Shown: positions 6,901 through 14,469 of the stretch, one piece after another
Numbering within the stretch: the stretch's first letter is position 1
Layout: every line of letters starts with the position of its first letter
NCBI GenBank assembly: GCA_964416365.1
Contig: CAYQDO010000012.1
Location: 1 to 28,111 of the forward strand
DNA: 28,111 nt
Direction: 5' to 3'
From: DUUS01 sp964416365
Lineage (GTDB): Bacteria; Bacillota_I; Bacilli_A; RF39; UBA660
Notes under the pieces: generated by a model
What the model was told of the DNA's origin: nothing
The model's input: the letters and a program-made list of their open reading frames with translations, nothing else
Databases searched by the model: none
Made by a program: the position numbers and the translations under genes

Positions 6901-8532
6901 ATGGCAACTAAAGAAATAAAGTCTAGTTCATTAATTAAAATTTTAAAACTTCCTTTTACAACTTTAATGTACTTTTTTTTAGGTTGTTATTATGTATTTT
7001 ATGGGATTGTATCACCAATCAGAATCTTTTTTAAATTATTAGGTGATTCTATTTTTAAAGTTTATAAAAAACAAGAAGAAAAGAAAATTAAATTAGAAGA
7101 TATAGCTCCAAATGAAGCTGTAAATTTAAATAATGAAGAAATTGAAGTAAAGGAAGAAGAAGTACAAGAAGAAAAACAACCAAAGGTAAATCGTTTAAAA
7201 GAATTCTATAATAATTTATCGTTTGTTAAAAAAAATAAAGAAAAAGATGAAAAAATAAGAGAAGCTTTACTAGATTCATTACAAGGAGATGCGGGTCGTA
7301 ATGAAAAACCAGTAACATATCGTTACACAGCTATCAATAATGAAGGCAAAAAAGAAGTAAATACCTTTATAGCGTATTCAAAAATTGAAGTTTATACTTA
7401 TTTAGAAAACGAAAAATACAAAGTACTTAAAATAGAAACTTCTAAATTAATTGATTTTCTATATGGACCCACTTCATTTAATGCGGGGAAATTTTCCAAT
7501 AAAGATTTGATTTTTTGGCTTACTCAGTTATCAACTTATATTAAATCTGGTATTCCTCTTACTGATTCTATGCGAATCTTAAGTAAGCAAATGAGTAAAG
7601 ATGCTGGTAAAAAAAGAATCTTTGATTCAATAATCTATAATTTAACTTTAGGAGAATCCTTTTCATCTGCTTTGGAGAAACAAAACAATATATTTCCTAA
7701 ATTATTAGTAAATATGATTAAAGCAGCCGAAGCGACTGGGGAACTTGAACAAACTTTAGATGATATGGCTAATTATTATGATGATATAGAAATAACTCGA
7801 AAACAAATGATAACAGCCATGAGTTACCCATTGATTATTATGGGTTTTTCCCTTTTAGTGGTAACGTTTATTTTATTATTTGTTATTCCAAAATTTGAAG
7901 ATGTATATCAACAAGCTGGAGCTAATCTTAATAATTTTACGTTATTTATTCTTAATACTAGTAAATATCTAGAAAGTAATGTTATATATATAATATTATT
8001 TATTGTTTTAATAATATTTGGTTCTATAATCTTATATCGCCGTATTAAAGCTTTTAGATATCTTGCTCAAAAAATATTAATGAGATTACCAATAATTGGT
8101 AAGATAATTATTTATAAAGAAATGACTATTTTTGCTAAGACATTTTCTTCGCTTTTAAAAAATAATGTTTTTATTACGCAAAGTATTTCTATTTTAACGA
8201 ATATTACTAATAATGAAATATATAAAGAAATAATGATGGAAACTATTCAAAATATCGCCAAAGGTGATAAAATTAGTCAGTCCTTTAAAAATCACTGGGC
8301 TGTTCCCGATGTAGCTTATTACATGATAGTTACTGGGGAATCAACTGGTGAACTAGCCGAAATGATGAGTAGAGTAGCCCATTATTATCAAAGTAGTCAT
8401 AAAACCATTATTAATAGTATGAAAAGCTTTATTGAACCAGTAATGATTATTTTTCTTGCTGTCGTAGTTGGTGGTATAGTTATGGCGGTAATCTTACCTA
8501 TGTTCAATTTATATTCACAAATTCAAACATAG
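6901..8532 (+). CDS. pilC: PilC/GspF-type inner-membrane platform protein
   Basis: Polytopic platform protein of type IV pilus / type II secretion machines; it sits in the membrane and couples the assembly ATPase to pilin insertion. The product is 543 residues, longer than the usual ~400. Residues about 140-180 match the N-terminal segment of the family (YRYTAINNEGK...), then two T2SSF repeats follow (about 204-330 and 405-530), each ending in a membrane segment. The extra N-terminal ~130 residues hold a hydrophobic segment (about 14-47) and a highly charged Lys/Glu linker, which is unusual. The start is fixed by a near-perfect SD (AAAGGAGG). pilD follows 9 bp downstream. No PilB/GspE or PilT ATPase is in the window. 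Confidence 0.9.
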   Translation: MATKEIKSSSLIKILKLPFTTLMYFFLGCYYVFYGIVSPIRIFFKLLGDSIFKVYKKQEEKKIKLEDIAPNEAVNLNNEEIEVKEEEVQEEKQPKVNRLKEFYNNLSFVKKNKEKDEKIREALLDSLQGDAGRNEKPVTYRYTAINNEGKKEVNTFIAYSKIEVYTYLENEKYKVLKIETSKLIDFLYGPTSFNAGKFSNKDLIFWLTQLSTYIKSGIPLTDSMRILSKQMSKDAGKKRIFDSIIYNLTLGESFSSALEKQNNIFPKLLVNMIKAAEATGELEQTLDDMANYYDDIEITRKQMITAMSYPLIIMGFSLLVVTFILLFVIPKFEDVYQQAGANLNNFTLFILNTSKYLESNVIYIILFIVLIIFGSIILYRRIKAFRYLAQKILMRLPIIGKIIIYKEMTIFAKTFSSLLKNNVFITQSISILTNITNNEIYKEIMMETIQNIAKGDKISQSFKNHWAVPDVAYYMIVTGESTGELAEMMSRVAHYYQSSHKTIINSMKSFIEPVMIIFLAVVVGGIVMAVILPMFNLYSQIQT

Positions 8533-8541
8533 GGGGAAAGC

Positions 8542-9300
8542 ATGGGAGTATTAGTATTTATTATCGGTTTAATCTTGGGATCATTTTATAATGTGGTTGG
8601 TTTAAGGTTGCCAAATAAAAACTCGATAATCAAACCGGGAAGTCACTGTTTAAAATGTGATCATAAATTAGCTTGGTGGGAGAATATCCCGGTAATTTCT
8701 TATATTTTTCTAAAGGGAAGATGTAAATCATGCAAAGAGAGAATCTCTTTTATGTATCCGGGAATGGAACTATTAACTGCTATTCTTTTTACTGTTAGTT
8801 ATAAATTATTTGGTTTTAGTTATGAGTTTTATATATCTCTGGTATTATCTAGTTTAGTGGTTTTAATATTTATTACTGATTCTAAGTATATGATTATTTT
8901 AGATGAAGTACTTGTTACTGGAGGAGTTTTAATTGTAATAGTTAAACTTATCTATCAAGGGTTTAATGCAACGTTAATCAGTTTAGGCTATGGATTAATT
9001 ATCTTTATCTTTGTCTACGTCCTGATGTTAATAGGTAATTTCTTATTTAAAAAAGAATCTTTAGGTGGCGGAGATATTAAATTATCCTTTATAGCTGGAA
9101 TGGTTTTAGGAGTTCCGGTAGGATTATTTTATGTTATCTTTGCTTCCTTTCTAGCCTTTCCTTATGCGGTTTATATCTCTATTAAAAATGAAGATGGTAT
9201 GCTTCCTTTTGGCCCATTTTTAGTAGCCAGTTTGTTTATTTGTTTATGTAACACAAACATGATTCTAGAGTTCTTACAAGCTTTATTTAATGTTACTTAA
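8542..9300 (+). CDS. pilD: Prepilin peptidase (type IV leader peptidase)
   Basis: Aspartic membrane protease that removes the leader of prepilins and usually N-methylates the new N-terminus. The 252 residues contain the N-terminal LGSFYNVVGLRLP motif, the zinc-binding cysteines C36-x-x-C39 and C61-x-x-C64, and the two catalytic aspartates D113 (TDSK) and D178 (GGGDIK). Several membrane segments follow. It is co-transcribed with pilC, starts after AGGGGGAAAG and ends in a terminator. The obvious substrate in the window is the prepilin at 2502-2948. A ComC-like competence role is the alternative; pilus or pseudopilus cannot be distinguished here. Confidence 0.95.
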   Translation: MGVLVFIIGLILGSFYNVVGLRLPNKNSIIKPGSHCLKCDHKLAWWENIPVISYIFLKGRCKSCKERISFMYPGMELLTAILFTVSYKLFGFSYEFYISLVLSSLVVLIFITDSKYMIILDEVLVTGGVLIVIVKLIYQGFNATLISLGYGLIIFIFVYVLMLIGNFLFKKESLGGGDIKLSFIAGMVLGVPVGLFYVIFASFLAFPYAVYISIKNEDGMLPFGPFLVASLFICLCNTNMILEFLQALFNVT

Positions 9301-9325
9301 AATGCTTATCAAAAGCATTTTTTTT
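9299..9325 (+). terminator. Intrinsic terminator of pilC-pilD
   Basis: A 9-bp stem, AAAATGCTT (9299-9307) with AAGCATTTT (9313-9321), a 5-nt loop and a run of eight T beginning within the right arm. It overlaps the pilD stop codon. It lies 30 bp upstream of the dacB-like start, so that gene needs its own promoter in between; I saw no clear consensus there. Confidence 0.8.
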
Positions 9326-9355
9326 ATTTTATATCATAAGTTTAATTGTGATGCT

Positions 9356-10411
9356 ATGAAAAGATTATTACTGCTTTTAATCTTGTTAATTCCGATAAAT
9401 GTAAATGCTGTTTCCGCTTCAGCTTTTATTGTTATGGATACAGAAAATAGTAGAGTTTTAGAAGGAAGCAATATCCACTCGCCATATCTTATTGCTTCTA
9501 CTACAAAAATAATGACGGCTATGATAGTGATTAATAATGCCGATTTAAAAGAAACAGTTACAATCGGTGATGAAGTTTTAAAAAGCTATGGTAGTGGTAT
9601 TTATGTCGAAGTAGGTGAGAAAATAAAAGTGGAAGATCTTTTATATGGTCTAATGCTCAGAAGTGGAAATGATGCTGCCATCGCTTTGGCTAAACATATT
9701 GGTGGTTCAATGGAAGGGTTCGTTTTATTAATGAATGAAACTGCTAAGTCACTGGGTATGAAAAATTCTCTTTTTTTGAATAATCATGGATTAGAAGAAA
9801 AAGGTAAAGAAGGTAATAAATCTTCAGTTTATGATATGGGGTTACTTTCTAGTTATGCTATTAAAAATCCTGTCTATCAAAAGATTACTTCGACAAAAAA
9901 ACATCAAGTAACTACAAACTATAAAACCTATATATGGCATAATAAAAATCGTTTGCTTAATGCTTATGAATACTGTACTGGGGGAAAGACTGGTTTTACA
10001 GAACTGGCTAGAAGAACTTTAGTAACAACTGCTTCTAAAGACAACATGAATTTAACGGTTGTAACCTTTAAAGATGGTAATGATTTTAAAGATCATGAAG
10101 ATTTATATAATAAATACTTTGATAGTTACAAAAATTATGTGTTAGTAAAAAAAGGACCAATTGAAACTAAATATGATAATACTTATCTGAAGAATGACAT
10201 TAAGATGACATTATCAAAAAATGAATTAAAAAAAATTGATATTAAAATCAATTATTATGAAGATAATGTCACTAATATTGTTGGTGAGGTAGAGGTTACT
10301 TTAAATGGTAAAACATATCATCAAGAAAAAATATTTAAAGATGAAGTTAAGAAAGAAAAAAACCTAAGTTTTTGGCAAAAAATCAAAAGGGTGCTGGGTT
10401 TCAATGGTTAA
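9356..10411 (+). CDS. D-alanyl-D-alanine carboxypeptidase (DacB/DacF-like PBP)
   Basis: Penicillin-binding protein of the S11 family that trims the terminal D-Ala from peptidoglycan stem peptides. The 351-residue product has a signal peptide (about 1-20, with a NAVSA-type end), then the three active-site motifs S48-T-T-K51, S103-G-N105 and K211-T-G213, and a C-terminal beta domain with a basic tail that could lie on the membrane. ATG 9356 was chosen because it begins the signal peptide; the frame extends back to 9290 into pilD and across the terminator, which is unlikely to be used. The SD is weak (TGTGAT). Followed by spmA and spmB with overlaps, as in the B. subtilis dacB-spmA-spmB operon, so a role in spore cortex cross-linking (DacB) is likely; DacF is the alternative. 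Confidence 0.88.
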   Translation: MKRLLLLLILLIPINVNAVSASAFIVMDTENSRVLEGSNIHSPYLIASTTKIMTAMIVINNADLKETVTIGDEVLKSYGSGIYVEVGEKIKVEDLLYGLMLRSGNDAAIALAKHIGGSMEGFVLLMNETAKSLGMKNSLFLNNHGLEEKGKEGNKSSVYDMGLLSSYAIKNPVYQKITSTKKHQVTTNYKTYIWHNKNRLLNAYEYCTGGKTGFTELARRTLVTTASKDNMNLTVVTFKDGNDFKDHEDLYNKYFDSYKNYVLVKKGPIETKYDNTYLKNDIKMTLSKNELKKIDIKINYYEDNVTNIVGEVEVTLNGKTYHQEKIFKDEVKKEKNLSFWQKIKRVLGFNG

Positions 10412-10988
10412 TATTATTTGGGGAGTATTTATTTTAGTGGGAATAATCTATAGTTTTTTAAATGGTAATTTTATGGAAATAAATAATGTGATATTAGAAA
10501 GTGGTAATGCGGCTTTTGCTTTAATTAAAGATATTGCGCCCCTTCTAGTTATCTGGATGGGACTAATGAGAATAGCTGAAGTAAGTGGTCTTATTAAAAG
10601 AATAGCCGAGCTCATGACCCCAATTCTTTCCAAACTTTTTCCCACTGTTCCGAAAGGTCATGAATCAATTGGCTATATAGCAAGTAATGTCGTAGTTAAT
10701 ATGGCAGGACTGGGCTCTGCTGCTACTCCTTTTGGTTTAAAAGCCATGGAAAAACTTCAAGAACTTAATCCTGATAAAAAAAGAGCAACGACCCCGATGA
10801 TGACATTTCTAATATTAAATACAGCCGGAGTAACTATTATTCCGACTACCATTATATCTTTAAGGATGATGTATGGCAGTGATAAGCCAACCATTGTACT
10901 TCCTGCTTGTATACTTGCTACTTTATCAGCCCAAATAGGAGGGCTTATTTTAGATTATTTTATTAGGAGAAAAAATGGCAACCGTTAG
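10404..10988 (+). CDS. spmA: Spore maturation protein A
   Basis: Membrane protein of the nucleoside-recognition (Gate) family, needed in B. subtilis together with SpmB for full dehydration of the spore core. The 194 residues are mostly hydrophobic, with the characteristic conserved stretch ESIGYIASNVVVNMAGLGSAATPFG (given here only as landmark positions about 87-111) and LILNTAGVTIIPTT near 136-149. It overlaps the carboxypeptidase gene by 8 bp and spmB by 14 bp, which implies a single transcript and coupled translation. Confidence 0.93.
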   Translation: MVNIIWGVFILVGIIYSFLNGNFMEINNVILESGNAAFALIKDIAPLLVIWMGLMRIAEVSGLIKRIAELMTPILSKLFPTVPKGHESIGYIASNVVVNMAGLGSAATPFGLKAMEKLQELNPDKKRATTPMMTFLILNTAGVTIIPTTIISLRMMYGSDKPTIVLPACILATLSAQIGGLILDYFIRRKNGNR

Positions 10989-11493
10989 TTTTATATTACT
11001 ACCTCTTTTAGTTTTATATATTGTTTTTTATGGTTTTAAGAAAAAAACCAATATATATGATGAATTTTTAATTGGCGCTAAAGATGGTTTGTTTACCACT
11101 ATTAAAATAATACCCAATATAGTAGCAATGATTTTTGCTATCAATATTTTGATTAAAAGTAATATCATTCATGATATGTTTTTATTCCTGCAACCGTATT
11201 TAGAAAAAATAAATTTATCATCTGATATATTACCTATGGCTTTTTTAAGAAGTATTTCTGGGACAAGTACTTTAGCTATTATGGTTAACATCTTTGAAAA
11301 TTATGGACCAGATTCCACTATGGGACTACTTTCTAGTGTCATTCAAGGATCATCAGATACAACCTTTTATGTTGTTGCTCTTTACTATGGTAGTGTTGGT
11401 ATTACGAAAAACAGATATGCTCTTCCGGTAGGTTTATTTTCTGATTTATGTGGTATTATTGTCTCCTTTTTACTGGTATACTTATTATTTTAA
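10975..11493 (+). CDS. spmB: Spore maturation protein B
   Basis: Partner of SpmA in spore core dehydration. The 172-residue membrane protein has the family landmarks RSISGTSTLAIM and QGSSDTTFYV in the second half and hydrophobic N- and C-terminal segments. Its SD (TAGGAGA) lies inside the end of spmA. The gene completes a dacB-spmA-spmB block, and rluB follows 29 bp on, the same gene order as in B. subtilis. Confidence 0.93.
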   Translation: MATVSFILLPLLVLYIVFYGFKKKTNIYDEFLIGAKDGLFTTIKIIPNIVAMIFAINILIKSNIIHDMFLFLQPYLEKINLSSDILPMAFLRSISGTSTLAIMVNIFENYGPDSTMGLLSSVIQGSSDTTFYVVALYYGSVGITKNRYALPVGLFSDLCGIIVSFLLVYLLF

Positions 11494-11496
11494 TTA

Positions 11497-11505
11497 TGTT
11501 AAAAT
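11497..11505 (+). promoter_or_regulatory. Possible extended -10 promoter for rluB
   Basis: TGTTAAAAT in the 29-bp gap after spmB is an extended -10-like element 17 nt before the rluB ATG; no clear -35. The A/AGGTGAT ribosome binding site follows within the expected short leader. It would let the rRNA modification genes be expressed outside sporulation. Confidence 0.35.
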
Positions 11506-11522
11506 TAACTAGGTGATTAATC

Positions 11523-12242
11523 ATGGAACGTTTACAAAAAGTTATAGCAGAATCAGGATATACTTCAAGAAGAAAGGCTGAAGAATTAATTGTTCAAGGC
11601 AGAGTATTTGTTAATGGCGAAACAGTAACAACTTTAGGTACTAAAGTATCACCTAGTGATATTATTACGATTGATGGAGTAACCTTACACAAAGAAGATA
11701 AGGTTTATTTTTTACTAAATAAACCAAGAGGTATAGTTACCACTAGTAGTGATGAAAAAGGAAGAGAAACGGTCGTAGATTTAATAGATACTGATAAAAG
11801 AATATACCCAGTAGGAAGACTTGATTATGATACAACGGGATTACTTATTTTAACTAACAACGGAGAGCTTTCTAATATATTAATGCATCCAAGTAATCAT
11901 GTTGAAAAAAAATATATTGTTAAATTAAATAAAGCTTTGGCAATAGCTGATTATCATCAACTAAAAAAAGGAATAGTAGTAGATGGTGTAAAATGTGTTC
12001 CTACCAGAGTAAAGATTAAAAAGAATGATTTAAATAAAGATTCTTCAATAGTAGAAATAGCCATCGTTGAAGGAAGAAATCATATTATTAAAAATGTTTT
12101 CGCTAAGATGGGCTATTTAGTCGATAAATTAAGTAGAGTAGAATATGGCTTTTTAACTTTAGATAATCTACGTAGTGGAGAATATCGAGAGCTTACTATA
12201 AAGGAAGTAAAGAAATTATATGCCTATAAAGTTAATAATTGA
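11523..12242 (+). CDS. rluB: Ribosomal large-subunit pseudouridine synthase (RsuA/RluB family)
   Basis: Converts a specific uridine in rRNA to pseudouridine. The 239-residue protein starts with an S4 RNA-binding domain (about 2-48, RLQKVIAESGYTSRRKAEEL) followed by the catalytic domain with the family motif GRLDYDTTGLL, catalytic Asp D101. B. subtilis rluB occupies the same place after spmB, which favours RluB over RsuA. AGGTGAT precedes the ATG. Its last 23 bp overlap the next rRNA modification gene, pointing to co-expression. Confidence 0.93.
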   Translation: MERLQKVIAESGYTSRRKAEELIVQGRVFVNGETVTTLGTKVSPSDIITIDGVTLHKEDKVYFLLNKPRGIVTTSSDEKGRETVVDLIDTDKRIYPVGRLDYDTTGLLILTNNGELSNILMHPSNHVEKKYIVKLNKALAIADYHQLKKGIVVDGVKCVPTRVKIKKNDLNKDSSIVEIAIVEGRNHIIKNVFAKMGYLVDKLSRVEYGFLTLDNLRSGEYRELTIKEVKKLYAYKVNN

Positions 12243-13410
12243 AAAATTAGATTATTTTGGTAGAGGTATAGCCTATTTAGATAAAAAAATAATTTTTGTA
12301 GAAAATGCTTTACCTAATGAAGAAGTACTAGTAGAAATAACTAAAGATAAAAAGAACTTTTCTGAAGGAAAAGTTATAGATTATATATCTAAAAGTCTTG
12401 ATAGAGTTATACCAGATTGTCCTTATTATGAAGAATGTGGTGGTTGTAATTTATCACATTTTAAAGATCAATTAAACTTTAAAAAAGAACAGTTTGTTAA
12501 TCTTATTAAAACAAATTGTCATTTAAATTTAAATCCAGTAATTGTAGAAAGCCCAAAAGATTATAATTATAGAAATAAAGTTACTTTAAAAATTGAAAAT
12601 TATCAATGGGGCTATTATGAAAATCAAAGTCATACATTTATTCCTATAAATCATTGTTTAATAGCTAAAGAATCTATTAATCAAATTATTAAAAAACCAA
12701 ATTTGTTTAATATCGCAAATGGAGAAATCGTAATACGTTCTAACTATAATGATGAAATATTAATTAATATTAAAACAGATTCTAAACTTAAAATAGATAT
12801 CGAAGAAATAAAGAAAGATACTAAATTATTAGGTATTATTATTAATGATCAAATTCATTTTGGACAAGATTCATTTATTGAACTTATTGATAATTATTTA
12901 TTTAAAGTTTCTGCTAATTCATTCTTTCAAGTCAATATAGATATTTTAAAAGAGATATTTAAAGTACTTTCTAAGATAAACACTAAAAATATAATAGATT
13001 TATATTGTGGTGTAGGAGTTTTAGGTACCGTAATAAATAAAGACAAATTATATGGTATTGAAAGTTCTTATTCTTCAGTTAAAGATGCTTTATTAAATGC
13101 TAAAATGAATAAACAAGATAATAATTTATATCTTTTAGGAGACAGTTCTAAAATAAGCGAGATCAAAGATAAAATAGATCTGATTGTTGTAGATCCTCCA
13201 AGAAATGGGATTAATAAAAGAACTATGGAACATATTCTAAGTTCTAAAGTTGAACAAATAATTTATATGTCATGTAACCCACATACTTTATCAAGAGATT
13301 TAGATTTATTAAAAGAGACATATCAAATAGAGAAATGCTATTTATTTGATATGTTTCCTCAAACTTATCATGTTGAGACGGTAGCATTGATGTCAAAAAT
13401 AAAAGATTGA
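12220..13410 (+). CDS. 23S rRNA (uracil-5-)-methyltransferase, RlmD/RlmCD family
   Basis: SAM-dependent enzyme that makes 5-methyluridine in 23S rRNA. The 396 residues show an N-terminal TRAM-like domain (about 2-56), an Fe-S cysteine set C67-x5-C73-x2-C76 with a fourth Cys in NHC, a SAM-binding motif IIDLYCGVGVLG, VVDPPRNG, the catalytic cysteine in SCNPHTLSRDL and a final conserved HVE. All expected residues are present. The enzyme could modify one position (RlmD-like) or two (RlmCD-like); the sequence does not say. ATG 12220 overlaps rluB; AAGGAAG lies 12 nt before it. No terminator is visible after the stop. Confidence 0.92.
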   Translation: MPIKLIIEKLDYFGRGIAYLDKKIIFVENALPNEEVLVEITKDKKNFSEGKVIDYISKSLDRVIPDCPYYEECGGCNLSHFKDQLNFKKEQFVNLIKTNCHLNLNPVIVESPKDYNYRNKVTLKIENYQWGYYENQSHTFIPINHCLIAKESINQIIKKPNLFNIANGEIVIRSNYNDEILINIKTDSKLKIDIEEIKKDTKLLGIIINDQIHFGQDSFIELIDNYLFKVSANSFFQVNIDILKEIFKVLSKINTKNIIDLYCGVGVLGTVINKDKLYGIESSYSSVKDALLNAKMNKQDNNLYLLGDSSKISEIKDKIDLIVVDPPRNGINKRTMEHILSSKVEQIIYMSCNPHTLSRDLDLLKETYQIEKCYLFDMFPQTYHVETVALMSKIKD

Positions 13411-13445
13411 GAGAGCTGAAAAACTTTATATATCAGGGGGTTTAG

Positions 13446-13881
13446 CATACAAAAATAAGAAAGTGTCCACGTCTCGACGAGAGCTTGAAAGATTACTTAG
13501 ATAAAAGATTTTTTGATTCGAAATTAGGAAAAAAAAATATAAATGTTTATATGGAAAATGATAAAGTTCATCGTTCGGTAATCAATTTCTTAAATGAACT
13601 ACGGCTATCAAATAATATAGATATTACTGATGAAAGCCGAAAAGACTATCTATCAAATATCCATAATTATGATTGTCAGTGGGAAGATTATAGAAATAAA
13701 TAGAAAAAAAATAATGGAAATGGAAATGATACAGTAAATAGCAGTTCATCTTATGACGTTGACAATTCCAGGTGCAGATAATGTAAGCCAATCAGATTAT
13801 CATTCTGATGGCTCAGTAACCAATACGATTCAAAAGATGGTGACTAAGGAACACATGGTCATTCAGTCTATGATTAAATAA
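13446..13881 (+). pseudogene. Decayed gene of unknown origin
   Basis: A frame from 13446 reads through a TTG-initiated 72-codon stretch (13485-13703: acidic/basic, with HNYDCQWEDYRNK at its end), meets TAG at 13701-13703, continues in the same frame as Asn/Ser-rich sequence (NGNGNDTVNSSSSYDV), and then appears to shift frame near 13750 into TIPGADNVSQSDYHSDGS... ending at TAA 13879-13881. The smooth change of composition across the stop and the shift suggests one gene broken by a nonsense mutation and a frameshift. There is no good SD or promoter. I do not recognise the family; codon use in the last third is less A/T-rich than its neighbours. This remnant is what fills the 558-bp stretch between the methyltransferase and the SHOCT-like gene. 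Confidence 0.35.
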
Positions 13882-13970
13882 AAAAAGTACAATAGAATTG
13901 CATTGAATAAATTATACACGAAATAAAACAATGTGTAGATTTTTATCAAATCAAATCTATCGTACTTTTT
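13882..13970. terminator. Long imperfect inverted repeat, probable bidirectional terminator
   Basis: AAAAAGTACAATAGAATTG (13882-13900) pairs with 13952-13970 at 17 of 19 positions, around a ~51-nt loop that contains a smaller TACAC/GTGTA inverted repeat. A runs on the left and T runs on the right allow termination both ways, between the decayed gene and the minus-strand gene whose stop it touches. The large loop is unusual for a terminator, and a small mobile-element relic is an alternative. Confidence 0.5.
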
Positions 13971-14408
13971 ATTTTTCTTTATTAATTAATAACTGGTGTT
14001 CTTCTTCGGAAATTAATCCTTCAGAATATAATCTTTCAATTTCACTACTTCTTTTCTCTTTAATGTTTCCAAATTTTGATAATCTATGTTTTATTACATC
14101 TAAACTTTGATCAATTTCATTTTCTTTATCAATAAGTTCTCCATAACCATAAATGAAAAGACTGATTATCCAAGAAAGAGCTGGTCCAATAAACAAACAT
14201 AAAAAGCCCATCGTAATTAATGATCCAGTCTCATAATAAGAATCAGCAGTTGTAAAGCAAATTNNNNNNNNNNNNNNNNNNNNNNNNNNNNNNNNNNNNN
14301 NNNNNNNNNNNNNNNNNNNNNNNNNNNNNNNNNNNNNNNNNNNNNNNNNNNNNNNNNNNNNNNAAAGCAAATTTTATTAAAATGCAACCAAAAATTAACA
14401 AAAAACAA
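13969..14408 (-). CDS. Small membrane protein with C-terminal SHOCT-like motif (interrupted by assembly gap)
   Basis: The readable part has one hydrophobic segment (ITMGFLCLFIGPALSWIISLFIYGYG), a charged linker, and a C-terminus of the SHOCT kind (IERLYSEGLISEEEHQLLIN), a short domain found at the ends of small membrane proteins. The frame runs upstream into 100 N (14264-14363). The same frame re-emerges on the far side as a short hydrophobic stretch ending in NKICF, and the residues ICF also begin the near side. If the gap is collapsed on its 10-bp identical edges, one continuous reading frame of about 109 residues results, starting at a TTG near 14408. No good SD precedes that TTG, so the true start is uncertain. 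It is divergent from the XRE-type regulator and may be functionally linked to it. Confidence 0.6.
14264..14363. other. Assembly gap of exactly 100 N
   Basis: One hundred N, the conventional length for a gap of unknown size. The last 10 bases before it and the first 10 bases after it are identical (AAAGCAAATT at 14254-14263 and 14364-14373). Confidence 0.99.
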
Positions 14409-14425
14409 CTAAAATGTGGTAGAAT
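14395..14425 (+). promoter_or_regulatory. Promoter of the XRE-type regulator gene
   Basis: TTAACA (14395-14400), a 19-nt spacer and TAGAAT (14420-14425) with the TGG extension directly before it. The transcript would start near 14432 with a ~38-nt leader carrying TAGGAG. The region overlaps the 5' end of the divergent SHOCT-like frame. Confidence 0.45.
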
Positions 14426-14469
14426 GCAACTGGGTTTACGTAATATATTTTTGGTAGGAGTGGTGAAGT

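Noticed and set aside
13485..13703. An intact 72-residue gene starting with TTG
   Set aside because: No SD or promoter; the same frame continues with coding-like composition after the stop and has open sequence before the TTG, so a fragment of a larger decayed gene is more likely.
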